DNA of 64,000 bases from Trichobilharzia szidati (GCA_944472155.2 OX235275.1:52965228-53029227), one strand, 5' to 3'; counted from the first letter of the stretch, positions 31,691-43,852 are shown. Notes: generated by a model from the sequence alone, not told the origin. Translations and numbers: made by a program.

Positions 31691-32099
31691 TTACTCCAGT
31701 AAAATATATGATGCGAAGATTATGCAACGATGAAATGGTCTGAAATCAATAAGGGAGTTAAGATCAGAATCCATGCTTATGTAATAAGCAGAAGAAGTTT
31801 TACCGGAGTAGGCATAGTCATATAAACGATAAGCATACAGTGACCGAAATCTGATATGGATCGATATAACCTGCAATAAAAATAATGCTGCGACTACTGT
31901 TCCACACATGGAAGTGATACTGAACTCATCTAAAGACCAGTAGGTTGAATGACGCATAACGCTGAGACATTTTAAACTATAATGAACCGATTGGCCCTAT
32001 GAGACTTTGTCTAAATAACAGTATTTCTTCCATAGACCTCTTAGTTCTCTTAACCAAACAGACGAATTAGCACTTCCTTCTCTTCAAAGCTTCATATCT
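31691..32099. other. Unassigned stretch
   Basis: Nothing recognised; an 88-codon minus frame (31691-31957) has no motif. Confidence 0.4.
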
Positions 32100-32264
32100 T
32101 ACAAATTAGTAGATGTTAGGATTCATCGGTTATTGAATTCCAGCCTAGTTGCTAAATGGTCAGAGAGTTGACCTAGTAATCGGCGATCCCAGCCTTCGAT
32201 CTTTCTTCGGCTGTGGTCGTGGATATGCACCCCTGAAGAGTTGTAAAGTAAAAGCACGAAACAG
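32100..32264 (+). repeat. Family A SINE truncated by an RTE insertion
   Basis: tRNA-like head (TTGCTAAATGG) and decayed ribozyme (CCTGAAGAG ... GCACGAAACAGATGTC) stopping exactly where the RTE tail starts. Confidence 0.6.
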
Positions 32265-32985
32265 ATGTCATTATTATTATTATCCCCTTGGGTTCCGAGT
32301 GGTACATAGGGCTTCAGCAACACATCCCCACTTCGTTCTATTTTCTACTCTTCTCCTCTTCACCTGGCCAGCACCACGACTGACCATAATCTCTCATCTC
32401 TTAGCCCTCCAACTCACACGATCTCTCTCATATTGCCCTCGCACTGACACACTACTCGTCTCTTCCCATTCGGATCACATCCAACCGATGGCCTAGCTGG
32501 CAAGCGATACCATTCGATGGCCTCCTCAAAGTATATCCGATCAATTTACCTCCATTTTTTCCTACATAACTGTTGAGCAATTAGCTCTTGTCTGTTGTTT
32601 TGTTCCCAGTCAGAGTTTCTTGTTGCTAATTCTTTCTGGTCATTTGATCTTCAGTATGGAGCCAGAAAAGTGGTCAGTAATGTTAAAAGTATGTAACAGG
32701 CTGTTGGAAATGCTTTCCGTGACGCGTACTTAGTGCAAGTTTCTGACCTGTAGAGAACAACTGACTAGCTTCCTTGACATTTATGTTGAGAATCTGAATC
32801 TTTTTGTTTATCCTGGCTGGCTAAGTGAGAATATTTCCAAACTGGTTTCAGAGTGATGGAGTCATGTCTTGCCTTTCCGATTCTGGCTGGCTGGCTGGCT
32901 TTGACATCTTCATTGGTGCTGTACGACTGCCTGCCTGTGGTTGAAATCGGGTTTTCTGGCTGGAAAAGCCTAGTTTACTAGCTCG
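32265..32985 (-). pseudogene. RTE-clade LINE, 5'-truncated
   Basis: Inverted 3' tail (ATTATTATTATTATCCCC), 3' end and the C-terminal coding order of the subtype at 25.4 and 63.2 kb, ending in the thumb region. Tandem GCTGGCTG triplication near 32885 and many frameshifts. Confidence 0.7.
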
Positions 32986-33229
32986 CTGGTTTTCCAGCCG
33001 GTTCGAAGCCCAAGTAAAGACGGAGAGTTAAGCGTGGGGCTAGTGACCCTACCCAACAAAACCAATCAAACTGATTCAGAAACTTTAAACCACAATAAAA
33101 ATACTAAAAAATCGACACCAAGTACTCTTTTATTCATAACAGTTCTCTGACTGAAGTCGGTTCGATATCTATGCCGAAATAAATCTTAACAGAAGACTCC
33201 AGAAGATCCAGAGTTCCAAGATGATTTAT
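32986..33229 (+). repeat. Family D fragment and spacer
   Basis: CCGGTTCGAAGCCC (B box) then GTTAAGCGTGGGGCTAGTGA and AAACTGATTCAGAAACTTTA match the family D body; the head is missing. From about 33100 nothing is recognised. Confidence 0.5.
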
Positions 33230-33925
33230 ATCTAATGTGACACAAACTCAAACGTGGTCAACAGACTAAAATGAACAAGTTGTCAGAACAGTCAGGTGGA
33301 GAAGGCGGGACTCCAAGTAAACATAGAGAAGATAGACTGAAGATGGAGATATCCTTCTTACAACAACGAGCACCGAGGAATATCAGTTATCTAGGCAGCA
33401 TCGTGTGAGCTACAGATGCCACAGAAGAGAATGTCACAGGCGGTCAGTATAGGAAAAGTAAGGTAGACTTTCATTCTTTCGAAATCAATGTGTAAACTTG
33501 ATGTACTAAGCATAAAGAATAAGACTTATGTTTACATCACTAATGTTAAATCGATCACACGACCAACTATTAAGGATTATCAAGCAGCATGGAATGAAAT
33601 GAGGACATGCTGGGCATACTACGCTGATTCACCGTTGAGTGAAATCACCTGCCAGGCTTTAAAGTGTAACATAGAGAGGGCTTCAAGTTAGAGGCTTGAA
33701 GTCTCGGTAGCAGTTGTGTGTTTAATTTTACGGGATGGAGTTGCTGGCCGCCTCATGCCCAACTTTCCCCCTTTACCAGTCTTATAACTGGCTTAGCGAG
33801 GTAAAGGAGTATGTCGTCGGCAGGGGATCGAACCCCAGACCAAATGCGTGATTGGCGGGCATTCTACCGCTGTGCAACCGACGCCAGAAACCTAAGGGAA
33901 CAATAATTATCTATGACATCAAAGG
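33230..33925 (+). pseudogene. RTE-clade LINE relic interrupted by family D
   Basis: Old + strand RTE from the thumb (GTAAACATAGAGAAGATAG; SYLGSIV-like ISYLGSIV after shift; ATEENVTGGQYRKSK) to the C-terminus, interrupted at about 33660-33886 by a family D insertion, then ending AACCTAAGGGAACAATAATT. Confidence 0.6.
33660..33886 (-). repeat. Family D SINE inside the RTE relic
   Basis: Minus-strand copy with B box GGTTCGATCCC, body GGCATGAGGCGGCCAGC and RTE-like 3' end. It entered close to the 3' end of the RTE relic. Confidence 0.75.
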
Positions 33926-34394
33926 AGATTTTGATCTGCACAACCAGAGAGAGAGAAAAGTAAGAAAGATAGAAAGACAGGTGTGCCAATTTACTGAGAT
34001 GTTTTTCCATTCAAGAAAATGCACCTGATATTAAGTGTGTATCGTATTGTTCATTTCATACTGGAAATAGAATTTTGACAAAACAAAAATCAATAAATGC
34101 TTACACGTATTCATTTATTTATTTATTTACTTTTATTATTTTTGACATATATCATGGTAATGTTAGTTATTTAGGTCAGGCAATTTCAAAATCTGGGTGA
34201 AGCACAACAGCAATTGTCTGTGATTGACCTTGAAATTGATAAGTTTCCTTTAAGTGATAAACCTTTCCTATTGATCCTTCATATCATTTAATGTATACAG
34301 TATTGCATAGTGTCGGTAAAGGTCATTTTCATGGGTGGACGATATCTATAGGTGATTCTGAAGATAGACTGAACGTAAACTAAGTTATCTGCTT
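33926..34394. other. Unassigned stretch
   Basis: Contains a (TTTA)n run near 34112-34130. No gene. Confidence 0.45.
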
Positions 34395-34545
34395 TGACTG
34401 GTGACAGTGATTAGCAGGGAAATCCATGATACGTAGTTCATTTAATTTGGGACTCCACAGCTGGCTATATCTGCATTGCCCAGTGAATAAGGGATGATGT
34501 TCCTATTGGGACTCGAACCCAAAGGATTATCCACTGGGCTGTGAG
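34395..34545 (-). repeat. Family B repeat
   Basis: Minus strand: AGCCCAGTGGATAA, B box GGTTCGAGTCCC, then CAGCTGTGGAGTCCC, a decayed hammerhead core. Joins directly to a LINE 3' end. Confidence 0.6.
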
Positions 34546-34565
34546 AACGGTGATAGCCACCTCTT

Positions 34566-35138
34566 ATGCAATGGGCCAAATCCATTTTATCTAACTCACA
34601 CCACCCTCTTCACTCACAACTCTCCCCCTGCATCTCATCAGGTAAAACCAGAAGCCTATATAGAAAACTATATGCTCGCACCAGCAAGTACAAAAACTCA
34701 ACCATACCCTACTTAGCTCGTGTTCTGTGCGATAAAGAAAGCATTAGGCGTGACACCTATAATTCATTAAATAGTCAGTAGAACAACTGGACCTCGTCTT
34801 TCAAACTCATATCATTTATAGTTACAACGTTTCCTTTCTTTCCTTTCCTTTTCTCTCTCTCTTTTTTCTCTTATGAGCTGCTTTGTTCCTTTCTTGCACT
34901 TACGCCAATAAATATGATAGCACCTACTTCTCTAACACCTTCAAACACTGTTCAACTTTGGCTTTGCTACCGACATGCCAATATGTTGTTGTCATAATGA
35001 AGTGAGATTTCCTTAATCTATGTAGAATTCTATTTATTGATAATGTACTAACTGGATGCAATACTGTAGTAAAAATGCTGCGAATTCCATTCTGTATCAC
35101 AAGTACTGTTTTGGAATAAAGCAAATTATTATCATCAG
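34566..35138 (+). pseudogene. CR1-like LINE, last codons and 3' UTR
   Basis: 71-codon open end reading LHSQLSPCISSGKTRSLYRK, LYARTSKYKNSTIPYLARVL, CDKESIRRDTYNSLNSQ and a stop, then 350 bases of 3' UTR ending GGAATAAAGCAAATTATTAT. Same lineage as the copy at 7228-8548; here the C-terminus is uninterrupted. Confidence 0.75.
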
Positions 35139-35204
35139 TTTAGGCCATATCTAGCGTGTTGATTTATTATGTTCAACTGAAACACACAATGTGTTTGATT
35201 ATAT
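35139..35204. other. Spacer
   Basis: Nothing recognised. Confidence 0.3.
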
Positions 35205-35830
35205 GCCGCCTCCTAGGATGGACGCTTCGGGGACTGAAACGATTTCGGGGCTGGGTTCGAGTTTTGAGTGAGAAAACCATCATCACTCGATGAGAATGTG
35301 GGTATATTCATCTGATGAATCCTATATAGGAGGAGGAGATACACGATTTGAATTCCACTGATAGTCACATTCCACAAAAATTTAACTTTATGATGGTCGT
35401 TAGACAAAATGGAATAGTCCATAGGTGGAGCCGATATGTCAAGAAAGACCGAGCACTTCGGTCCAACGTGATCAGTTAACAGGAGATGCGAATTTACCTA
35501 AAAACAAATTATAAACATAAACTAGTTGAAGTTAACTGGTTGATGGTGACTATCAGTGGAATACAGGTTAATGTGAATTTCATCCCACCTGGGACTCCTC
35601 GGCTGGCTGTACACGTATTCCTCAGTGAGTGACAGCCCAAATGATCTAGTGGATAACGCTTTGGCGTTTGAAACTTGAAACTACGGGCATTGGGTTTTAG
35701 GCCGGTGGGAACACCATCAGCTAGGGATAAAATGCACATCCTGGATTCCACTGCAAGTCACCATCCACCAGCTGACTTCAAGTCAAATCATCTGCACAAG
35801 GAGCCGACGTGTCAATCTAAGACAGCGCAC
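35205..35830. repeat. Cluster of three family B repeats
   Basis: Three copies: + at 35205-35415 (GGGTTCGAGTTTTG, CTGATGAATCCTATATAGGA), - at 35523-35640 (minus GGAGTCCCAGGTGGGATGAA and ATTCCACTGATAGTCACC), + at 35641-35800 (TAGTGGATAACGCTTTGGCG, ATAAAATGCACATCCTGGAT, TCCACTGCAAGTCACCATCC). The last two are head to head. None keeps a complete ribozyme. Confidence 0.65.
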
Positions 35831-36499
35831 TTCGGTTCAATCAATGAATGGGAAAATCTAAAGTGAATTAAATTAAACTAGTTGACTTCTCATGATCACA
35901 TTTTCTCAGTGGCATTTAGTGTGTTGTTCTTGGCATGTTCAAGAGTATCCAGTGTCTTGGTGTACCTTGTCATTGGTGAATTATATATAAATGGCTGTCA
36001 AAACTTATCTCCTAATTCTAGATCAGGTTTCTTATAACCCTATCAAGTGATTAGCCAGGCGATCATTAAGATTATTTGGGCAGAATCTTGACTGTTAGTT
36101 GGTGAAAGTAATCAGCGAAATTTACATCCAGTTTACAAATGTGTCTTCAAAATATAGAAAGGGAATACTTTTGGTTAATGTGAAGAAGAATTAAATTTCA
36201 GATAGAAGGGTACACTGATGATCCCACTATGGGATGTATCACACAATTTTTAGGCTACGAGCCTAGTACATTTACTAGCTATCTGTGCTGTTCTAACTCG
36301 TAGCTATCTCCGATATAGCACCACCGGTAGCCAATGGCTTTAATGTTTAACAGCAGACGCACTTAACTCATTCCTCCAGAACTTCTTACTAGAACTTTAA
36401 GATAAATCTCCTGAAGCCAGGCATTAATAAGCGAAGGATCAATATTCGAATTTCGGTTTGATAGAGATTTAGTGCGTTTCGGTGTGGATTCGATCAATA
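35831..36499. other. Unassigned stretch
   Basis: Nothing recognised. Confidence 0.4.
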
Positions 36500-36910
36500 T
36501 AAATATTATTATTCCTCTAAATACTAAGTCGGACATCAGCGGTACATTGTAATTTTACTCGGTTGGCTATGGTCTTTCCTTAAACTTCAAGCGATCTGAA
36601 GGTCACTCTCGCACCCACTCCCAACTCTCTGTTTCCCATTCAAGTTCCACTTGACGATCCGCCCTGTTTGCGATGTCACTAAATGATCTCCTCAGCGTAT
36701 ACACAATCTACCTTCATTTCCTTCTGCCTGTTTCTTTGTCTATCGGCACTTGATTGGTAACTTGCTAAAGTTCTTTGCCTCTAATTTTTTCGGGCGATTT
36801 TACAGTCTGCATGGAGCGAAAGCAGATGTTTATGAAAGTTTTCTTCACCCAGCTAGAAATGGTTTTCAGAACTCCATAGAAGTACTCACTTAACTCATGT
36901 CTTTAATCGA
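36500..36910 (-). pseudogene. RTE-clade LINE relic
   Basis: Old minus-strand copy: TATTATTATTCC tail, CACTCTCGCACCCACTCCCA and GTTTCCCATTCAAGTTCCAC align to the C-terminal region of better copies. Confidence 0.5.
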
Positions 36911-37840
36911 TATTAATCAAAGCTTCACTTCGAATCCATGAACGAACAGACAAGAGGTATAATTCATGAGTAACTAGACTCCAGTCGAGGGAATGAAGGA
37001 CAAAACCATGCTAGTCTCTTAACCTTAAATTCGTGACACAGTTCACTAGTGGTATCACCTACGCTCATTGGTGGAAAGACTCGATATAGGAAGAGGTACA
37101 TGCCCAGTATTCTCTCAAGGGCTCTTTAAGTGATCTGGATTTGTGATCAAATCTTTACTAAAAGTGATCAGATCCCTATAAAACCATAATCAGAGTATAT
37201 TTCGGGTTTTTTAGGCTCATAGACCAAATGATCTACAGCTGGACTTAAAGCCTAAAGAATATTGACTCAAGTTCACTTGCAACAGCGAGTTCTTTTTCCA
37301 CTTTCAGTCACCCCTACTTTGCATGTTAGACTCGCCTGAACTATGCGGCCACAAATTAGGAGTATAATTAGTTGAGAACAATGTGGTCTGTAGCTAAGGT
37401 AAGAAGACACTGCCTAGTGTAAGATAATTTGGGTCAGGGTGGTAAAAACATGATATGGACTTCGGCTGAGACCTAGGTGGCATTCACCTGCAAACTAAGC
37501 AACTCCACAACCCTGAAGAAACTAATGTTTGCTTCAAAACTTGAACCTAACAGGGATTACTTCTGTTCACGCCACTGTTGGGTAATTTAACAGTGCTACG
37601 GACCTTCTGAAAGAAAATTGCAGGACCTGAACACTATAGTGATGAATTCCTTTTTTCATAAACTGAATGATGCAGGCTGACCGTCAGGGAGGGTGTTTCC
37701 TTTATGACCTCAGATATTCACTGCTGATAAGTGACGATATGGAGGAAGTCATGTTGAAACAATGATTTCTGTAGCCAGACCGCAATATCAGGTTAGGTTT
37801 CACCTTCTCCTAGTCCGAATAATAGTGTATACTGTCAACT
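36911..37840. other. Unassigned stretch
   Basis: No family or coding signal that I can support. Confidence 0.4.
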
Positions 37841-37843
37841 GTA

Positions 37844-38071
37844 ATGAGTCAGTGGTCTGGTGTTAGGATGTCCATCAAACAAGTGGGAGTTCCGGATCCT
37901 GTCTCTGGCAGACGCACTGATAAATCTCACTTAACCTGTTGTAAGCCCGCGAAAGAGCGGAGGTTTGTAAGGCATCAGCCTAGCAATCCCATCAGGAAAA
38001 GAACAACACAGTTAATCAAAACTTCGAAGCTTAGTGCCCTACATTCTACTCTGAATGCAAGGAGTGAGTGA
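37844..38071 (+). CDS. Unassigned open frame, 75 codons
   Basis: A short basic frame (SIKQVGVPDPVSGRRTDKSH, RHQPSNPIRKRTTQ) ending in TGA, followed 25 bases later by AATAAAG. It may be part of an unrecognised mobile element; no homology is apparent to me. Confidence 0.15.
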   Translation: MSQWSGVRMSIKQVGVPDPVSGRRTDKSHLTCCKPAKERRFVRHQPSNPIRKRTTQLIKTSKLSALHSTLNARSE

Positions 38072-38639
38072 TTCTCATAGAATAAAGTAATAAAATAACA
38101 TAAAGATTAGGGTGATTAGAATACAGCGCCAGTCTCTCACTCGTTGTTTCTGTTTAAATAGAGGAAGGTTGGTGGTCTGTCTGAACAAATGTTTATTCCT
38201 TTTGTGTACAACTTATCTCACCAAATACTTGATTTATTACACCGGAGAAGAAAGAATTACTCGGATTATGTAATCCATTCTAAACTACAAACAATACCAA
38301 GTGTGAAAATCACAGTAGGTGCACTTCTACTTGTATATATATATATATATATATGTCAAACGCACTGTCTGTTTGTTCGTGTGGATGCGTACATTGATGG
38401 AGCTATTTATCATTATTCAGATAAATAAAATTATACATTGAGAATTGAATTAGAAAGGATAGAATTGTAGCGCGCGAAATTCAGATCATTTAAACAGTTT
38501 GAATTGCTTAAGTATAAATCTATTGCTTGGTGACGAATCCAGCTGTAAAAAATTAGATTTGTAATAGGCATGCTGGTTCAAAAACATAGAAGTCAGAAGT
38601 CTTCCCTTCGTAACTTCTGTTCGAAGTCATACGGTTTAT
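38072..38639. other. Unassigned stretch with AT microsatellite
   Basis: (AT)n at about 38334-38354. Nothing else. Confidence 0.5.
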
Positions 38640-39180
38640 ATGCGTACAATGTCTAGTGTTACACGAACTCGAAGATCTATGGTGAAAACCGATAAATTGG
38701 CAGGAGAAGCAGCGGAGACAGGGCTTCAAAGGAGCCTATAGAAGACATTGGTGATGAAGATACCTAGCCAGTAACAGAGAAAAACATCAGTGACTGTCAA
38801 AGGGTGAAATTTGAAGTAAGTTGCCTCTTCAGCCTATCTAGACAGGATCCCTTCAACTGAAGTTGTCACGGATTAAGATGTCGCAGCCAGGAACGGTTCG
38901 AAAAAGAAAGACAAACTTACACCACTCTGAAATCAATGTGGAAATATGCAGCACACAGTGTAAGGAACAAGATCCGGATTTTATATACTAACTTCAATTC
39001 AGTTCAGAGGCCTGGGGCCTAATGAAAAACATTTCCTCTAAGTTACTGCAGACTTTTATCCATGGTTGCTCCTTTTTGTCCTATACTGAAAATCATATGC
39101 CTGGCCAGAAAGGATATGACACAAGAAACTGATAGAATGCGGGCTGAACTAAATGAAGAACCAGACACATTACACTAGTT
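38640..39180 (+). pseudogene. RTE-clade LINE relic
   Basis: Old + strand copy in the thumb to C-terminal region: TCTAGTGTTACACGAACTCG (DIC..SHKLED region), CTGAAATCAATGTGGAAAT, AACAAGATCCGGATTTT, and LQTFIHGCSFLS after shift. Confidence 0.55.
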
Positions 39181-39705
39181 ACCAACTAATGTCCAATCGA
39201 AAGTATCCAATACAGTCAGGAGGTCAACTGCGAGCCCGGATAGCTCAGTGGTGGCAACGTCTTCGACTACGGCACTGACAGGATGGCATGGGCTCGAGTC
39301 TCAGAAGGGCCATGAGTTCCTTCAAGGTGGTTGCCGACTTGTGAGTGCCAATTAGCACGAAAACTAGGTCAGATGAGGCTTCCTGCCGATTGCCTTCAAC
39401 CATCTAATATCATCGAATTAATGTCCACCATGATGGTGAGCCACCTAGAATACTGACTTAAATGCAACCCTGGAGGAACTCATGTCGCGTCCGGGATTCG
39501 AATCCACATCATGCAGTGAGCGCTGAAGTCACAGACGTTACCACCACTTAACTATTTGAGCTCGCGGCTGACCTCCGCAATGACGAGGCACCTAGTGGAA
39601 TGGTGGCCACTTGATAAACTTGACTGATAGAATTCAGTCTGCACTAAACAAAGGACTAGACAAACTACACGAGTCACTGACTAGTGTCCAGTCAAAGAAC
39701 TTATT
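39160..39705. repeat. Nested family C repeats
   Basis: A + copy with TAGCTCAGTGG A box at 39239 and a decayed ribozyme at about 39335-39385 (GTGCCAATTAGCACGAAAAC), then a minus-strand C head at 39465-39575 (GGGATTCGAATCCAC), then + strand C text (TTGACTGATAGAATTCAGTC). One C copy seems inserted inverted into another. Confidence 0.55.
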
Positions 39706-40045
39706 GGTTACAGGATTTCATCATGAGCTGACATTAGTTAGAAAACCATTGGAAAACCTGGGAGTACTGGACAGCTGTTTCGCCAGCCTAGTTTGAGACT
39801 CTTCATCAGTACTCACCCACACCGCGGGGTTGGAACCCAGGACCTTCTGGCTACAAGGCGAGCTCGTATACCATTAAACCACCGGGACCTGATCCAATGG
39901 CCAGTCCATGAATTCCAACTTCTGCCAATTCACGATATAGCGCAACCGCTAGACAATGTTTTCGGCGAGTATTTGTCCCCACACCCGACCTGCTGCACCC
40001 TACTGGTCACGACTTCCAACCGGAACACCAGGTAACTCATAACTT
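39706..40045 (-). repeat. Family A SINE, near full length
   Basis: Minus strand contains the leader (TTGGAAGTCGTGACCAGTAG), A box region TGGTTTAATGG, GGTTCCAACCCC B-box variant and CTGATGAAGAGTCTCAAACT...GGCGAAACAGCTGTCCAGTA. Confidence 0.7.
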
Positions 40046-40195
40046 TTCAGAGATTCTAACTGGTGTCGCCTGTGGCCGAATTCAGAGGCGTTATCCTAAA
40101 GTTATTCATACCAGAAGTCAGAGATGCACCTAAGTTGACGAGTGCTAACAAGCACGAAAACCTAGGTCCAGGGATTACTGCTGATTTCCTCCATT
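40046..40195 (+). repeat. Family C hammerhead fragment
   Basis: Around 40131-40175: TTGACGAGTGC, TAACAA, GCACGAAAA, CCTAGGTC. Stem II GTGC/GCAC is perfect, but the core starts UUGACGA rather than CUGACGA and GAAA has an extra A. Confidence 0.55.
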
Positions 40196-40669
40196 CACCT
40201 AACAATATTATTGCATAATAACAGATAAACAGCTGTTAACCTCTTTGAACATTTCATTGAATCTTGTTACTTACATTTTTCTCATTAAGCTAAGTTATAG
40301 TTTCTACCGACATGCTACAAGCTTTGCTATAGCTTAACTTGAGAAATACATTAGTTATTCAGTCTTCTAATGACTGTCTAAATTATAGTCTAAGCTGTTA
40401 GTGTTACCTATAGAGTTTACAAATATCCGACATACTATAAAATGGGCTTGTTTTAATAACAGTCGTTTATTGTGTACAAACTTGAAGCACCTGTTGTGAA
40501 AAAGTTTCTAAAAATGTCTAAAACACCCCATTTATAGTTAGTTCCCTTGTATTCTTGGCTTTTCTCCGCCGCTGTTTGTTTCACTCTCTGTCTACTAACC
40601 AGTTGTTGACATGTATCAAAGGTTTGATTTCTTTTTTAGAACTTCGTCTTTTTTGTCTATTTTGCGGTC
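40196..40669. other. Unassigned stretch
   Basis: AT-rich; nothing recognised. Confidence 0.4.
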
Positions 40670-41829
40670 GGACATATGGTTATTATAACCTCACAAGTGG
40701 AGGAAGCGGGTAGAAGTTACCCTGTAAATTAGTCAAGAACGATATTCTTAAATGTTTGCGCATTTATTTAAAACAATCAAAAAGTGTACGAGTGTGTTTA
40801 GTAAAGATGAAAATATTCGATACTTTTAAGTTTAATGCCATGTTGTGGTGAGTGCTACTGATAAGATTTACTAGTAGTATGTAAAGATACGTACAGCAGC
40901 GTTTGAAAACAGCAAGATGTTTTGAACACGCTGTAAATTGACTGTTAGAATAAAGTCAGTGGCACGCAGCATTAGGCAGTGCGCTAATCAGGTTAGTTCG
41001 CCATGCCAGGAATAGATCGAGGAGATGTGCCTTTCTATTTTACTTTCGGAATTTAATAAATTCGAGGTGTGTTTGAGCCAAATGGCCTCAACAATTTGAA
41101 CATTTCAGCCTGAATGAGTGATTCAGTCTTTAGTCTTCAGAGGATGTCCGTTAGATTTTGTTCGGTTGATCGGTTTTGTGAATTCGAATTCACTGGAAAA
41201 GGTGATCAGCATTTTACCTCAAGATTCATGATTACGGTCCCTCCCCCTTTATCCGGGCGTATCAGCATGATCTCGTTGTTGTTCATTGGTTCTTATAGCT
41301 CTTTAAAGTGTCTCTTGGTTATTATAGACCTTTGGTTTGGTTAAGTGCTTATAAACGTATGACAACTGTCAAGGACTGACGATTTGAATCGTTGCGCGTT
41401 CTCTTTAGATGCTGGAATTAAATCGTATGTTCGATTTATCAAGTTTTCAAATTGAAACTGAGATTGAAGCTTCTTGGCGTCTGTTGGTTTTTCCCAGACT
41501 TTTGAACTTAGGGATAGTGCTTCTAGCTGAAGTGTTGACAGTTAGTTGTCTGAAAGATTGAATACGTATTTTTCTGGATTACTTCGGAATGAACACTCAG
41601 TATTACTAGTTGACTTAGGGCTCTTAATTAAATGTGACTTGGTCTGTGTGACTTCTTCGACATATTCCTTGAAGTACTGACGTAGGTTTTGATCTACATA
41701 GTGTACTTCATGAACCCGAAAGTAGACATTTCGTTCTAGTTCAGGAACACTCGACTGAATGGGATCAATATTCTTTAATGTGTGGCAGTTTAGCTTTCTG
41801 TTACCCAGTTGCAATATCATAAAAATCAA
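40670..41829 (-). pseudogene. Penelope-like element (group I), N-terminal RT region
   Basis: Minus strand. After a 95-codon open start (MIFMILQLGNRKLNCHTLK) it reads KYVFNLSD, then LEALSLSSKVWEKPTDAKKL, FENLINRTYDLIPASKENAQ, and the very typical MNNNEIMLIRPDKGGGTVIM, the conserved 'RPDKG' segment at the start of the PLE reverse transcriptase, followed by broken LLRPFGSNTPRIY text. Several stops. It ends before the palm domain, so it is a truncated 5' part. The partner 3' part is not adjacent. Confidence 0.75.
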
Positions 41830-41925
41830 GTGTCACATACTGAATATCTCGGTGTCACTTTGTTTAGAAAACCTAAAATTACTTGTTTTAATGGTGGCTA
41901 ACAGTGGATAAGCCTTTTTATCCTA
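41830..41925. other. Spacer
   Basis: Nothing recognised. Confidence 0.3.
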
Positions 41926-42135
41926 TTCAGGATCGTTTTTTTCCTTCACGTACCTCAGTGGAACACAGGGCCTCAAGCTAGTGGCTTGAAGTTTCTGTAA
42001 CAGTGTTTATTTTTACAGGATGGGGTTGCTAGCCTCATGCCCAGCTTTTCCTCTTCACCAGCATTATTTCTGGCTTAGCGAGGTAAAGGAGTGTGTCGGC
42101 CGGGGATCGAACCCCAGAATCGTTCAGGATCGTTT
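41926..42135 (-). repeat. Family D SINE, 5'-truncated, 13-bp target duplication
   Basis: Insert of 184 bp between TTCAGGATCGTTT at 41926-41938 and again at 42123-42135. The minus strand starts inside the B box (GGGTTCGATCCCC) and ends with the RTE-like 3' end. Truncation of the 5' side and the duplication length are those of the RTE copies. Confidence 0.85.
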
Positions 42136-42399
42136 AGTAGGATGTATCTGCATTCTGCATCAATGATAGTATTCCTAACAAGTCTTGAATCCACCGCCCA
42201 TCTGCTCAAACGCTAAATTGATTCAGGCCTTGCTTTACTGGTATGATATGAAACTATTTGTTCATACTCGGGGTTTTCCTTATATATATAATCTGTGTTC
42301 AGTTCAATATTGTTAGAGACAATCACTTGTAAAGTGTTTATCAGTTAACTATATTATCTGATTTGACTGATGTCGGCTGACAGTGTTACAAACGAGGAA
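42136..42399. other. Unassigned spacer
   Basis: Nothing recognised. Confidence 0.35.
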
Positions 42400-42492
42400 T
42401 ATCTAAAAGAATTCACAAGTCTCTCACTTATCTAAACAGCATCGTTTCACGTACAGGCAACACTGATGCGGATGTCAAAGTCAATCAGGATC
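42400..42492 (+). pseudogene. RTE-clade LINE relic, left part
   Basis: Reads YLNSIVSRTGNTDADVKVNQ, the FTYLGSIVSTTGGTDED.. segment of the family. The element is cut here by the Penelope pair and resumes at 43859. Confidence 0.65.
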
Positions 42493-43852
42493 CCATATCA
42501 GTTTGTTTATTAGATATATCACTCACAGTAAGTGAAACAGTATTATTGACTGGATGACACAGTTTCGAACACAATCTGTTATTGTTCATAATCATATCAT
42601 CAATTATAATCACACAACTTCGAAACTTGAGTTTTATGGTTTTCTTTGTTCTCTCTCCTGTTTGTCGTTGTAAGAGTATTAGAATTTTCCAGATGTCTGG
42701 GTGGACAGGTGTTGAATCGCTCCTATTACATGTATTTGTAGTTGGTTCGATAAACAAAGCTCCCGTTATCAATTTCTCCCTCCACCCTATTACATAAGAT
42801 TTTAAAAGCATCATCTTATCCCATCCCATCCTATTGTATGGTTGTGTGTAACTGCATGTAGTGAGAACTATAGCTGAACTATTCTCTAGATTTCTTATCT
42901 TATTTGGGTCAACTAATCTAGATTTTGATAGGTTTTTATGTTCGGCTGGTCTGACTGACTGACCCCGTTCTACTACTTTGACCTATGTATTTGACCTGAC
43001 AATCATTCCAGCAGCGTATTAGATAAACTAAATTGTTTTGTTTTAACGGCTCCACAGGATCCACTATTTAACCGACAAAGCTTGTTTCTAATTGACTTTG
43101 TGGGTTTGAAAGCCACTTTTATTCCTACTTTGTTAGGAATTCTGCGTAAGGTGGTTTCCGAGGTTCCTTCCTTGTATGGAATTATTACTGATGACTTAGA
43201 TTCCTTATTATTGGTGTTGTCTCACTCATATTTCATATGTATGTCTTCATTAATATTATTATTAATATTAATGCTAATTTATCTAATACCCTGCTGGAAT
43301 GATTGTCAGGTAAAATACATAGGTCAAAGTAGTAGAACGGGGTCAGTCAGTCAGACTAGCTGAACATAAAAACCTAGCAAAATCTAGATTGGTTGACCCG
43401 AATAAGATAAGAAATCTAGAGAATAGTTCAGCTATACCGCTCACTACATGCAATCACCCGCAACCACACAATAGGATGATGGGATAAGATGACATTTTTA
43501 AGATCTAACTGATATAGCAAGATGGAGGGAGAGATTGATAACGGGAGCTTTGTTTATCGAATCAATTGCAAGTACGTTAATAAGAATGATTCAACACTTG
43601 TCCCAGATATCTCAAAAATTCTACTGCCCCTACGACGACAAATAAGAGAGAGAACAAAGAAAACTATAAAACTCAAGTTTCGAAGTTGTGTGATTATAAT
43701 TGATGAAATGGTTATGAACAATAATGAATTGTGTTTGAAACGGTGTCATCTAGTAAATAATAATACTGTTTCAGTCACTGTGAGTTATGCATCTAATAAA
43801 CAAACTAATATGGAACTACTTACTACGACAGTGCCCAAGTTTTACACATACA
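42493..43852. mobile_element. Inverted pair of Penelope (group I) 3' ends inserted as one unit
   Basis: Two PLE-I 3' regions face away from each other. The minus-strand arm (42497-43028, extending to about 43250 with IIPYKEGTSETTLRRILNKV text) and the plus-strand arm (43272-43822) are reverse complements over about 530 bases at high identity; both contain YIGQSSRTGSVS, the GIY-YIG core, and TKKTIKLKFRSCVIIIDEM near the end. The block is flanked by TCAATCAGGATC (42481-42492) and TCAATTAGGATC (43853-43864), a 12-bp near-identical duplication, and interrupts an RTE relic. Confidence 0.85.
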
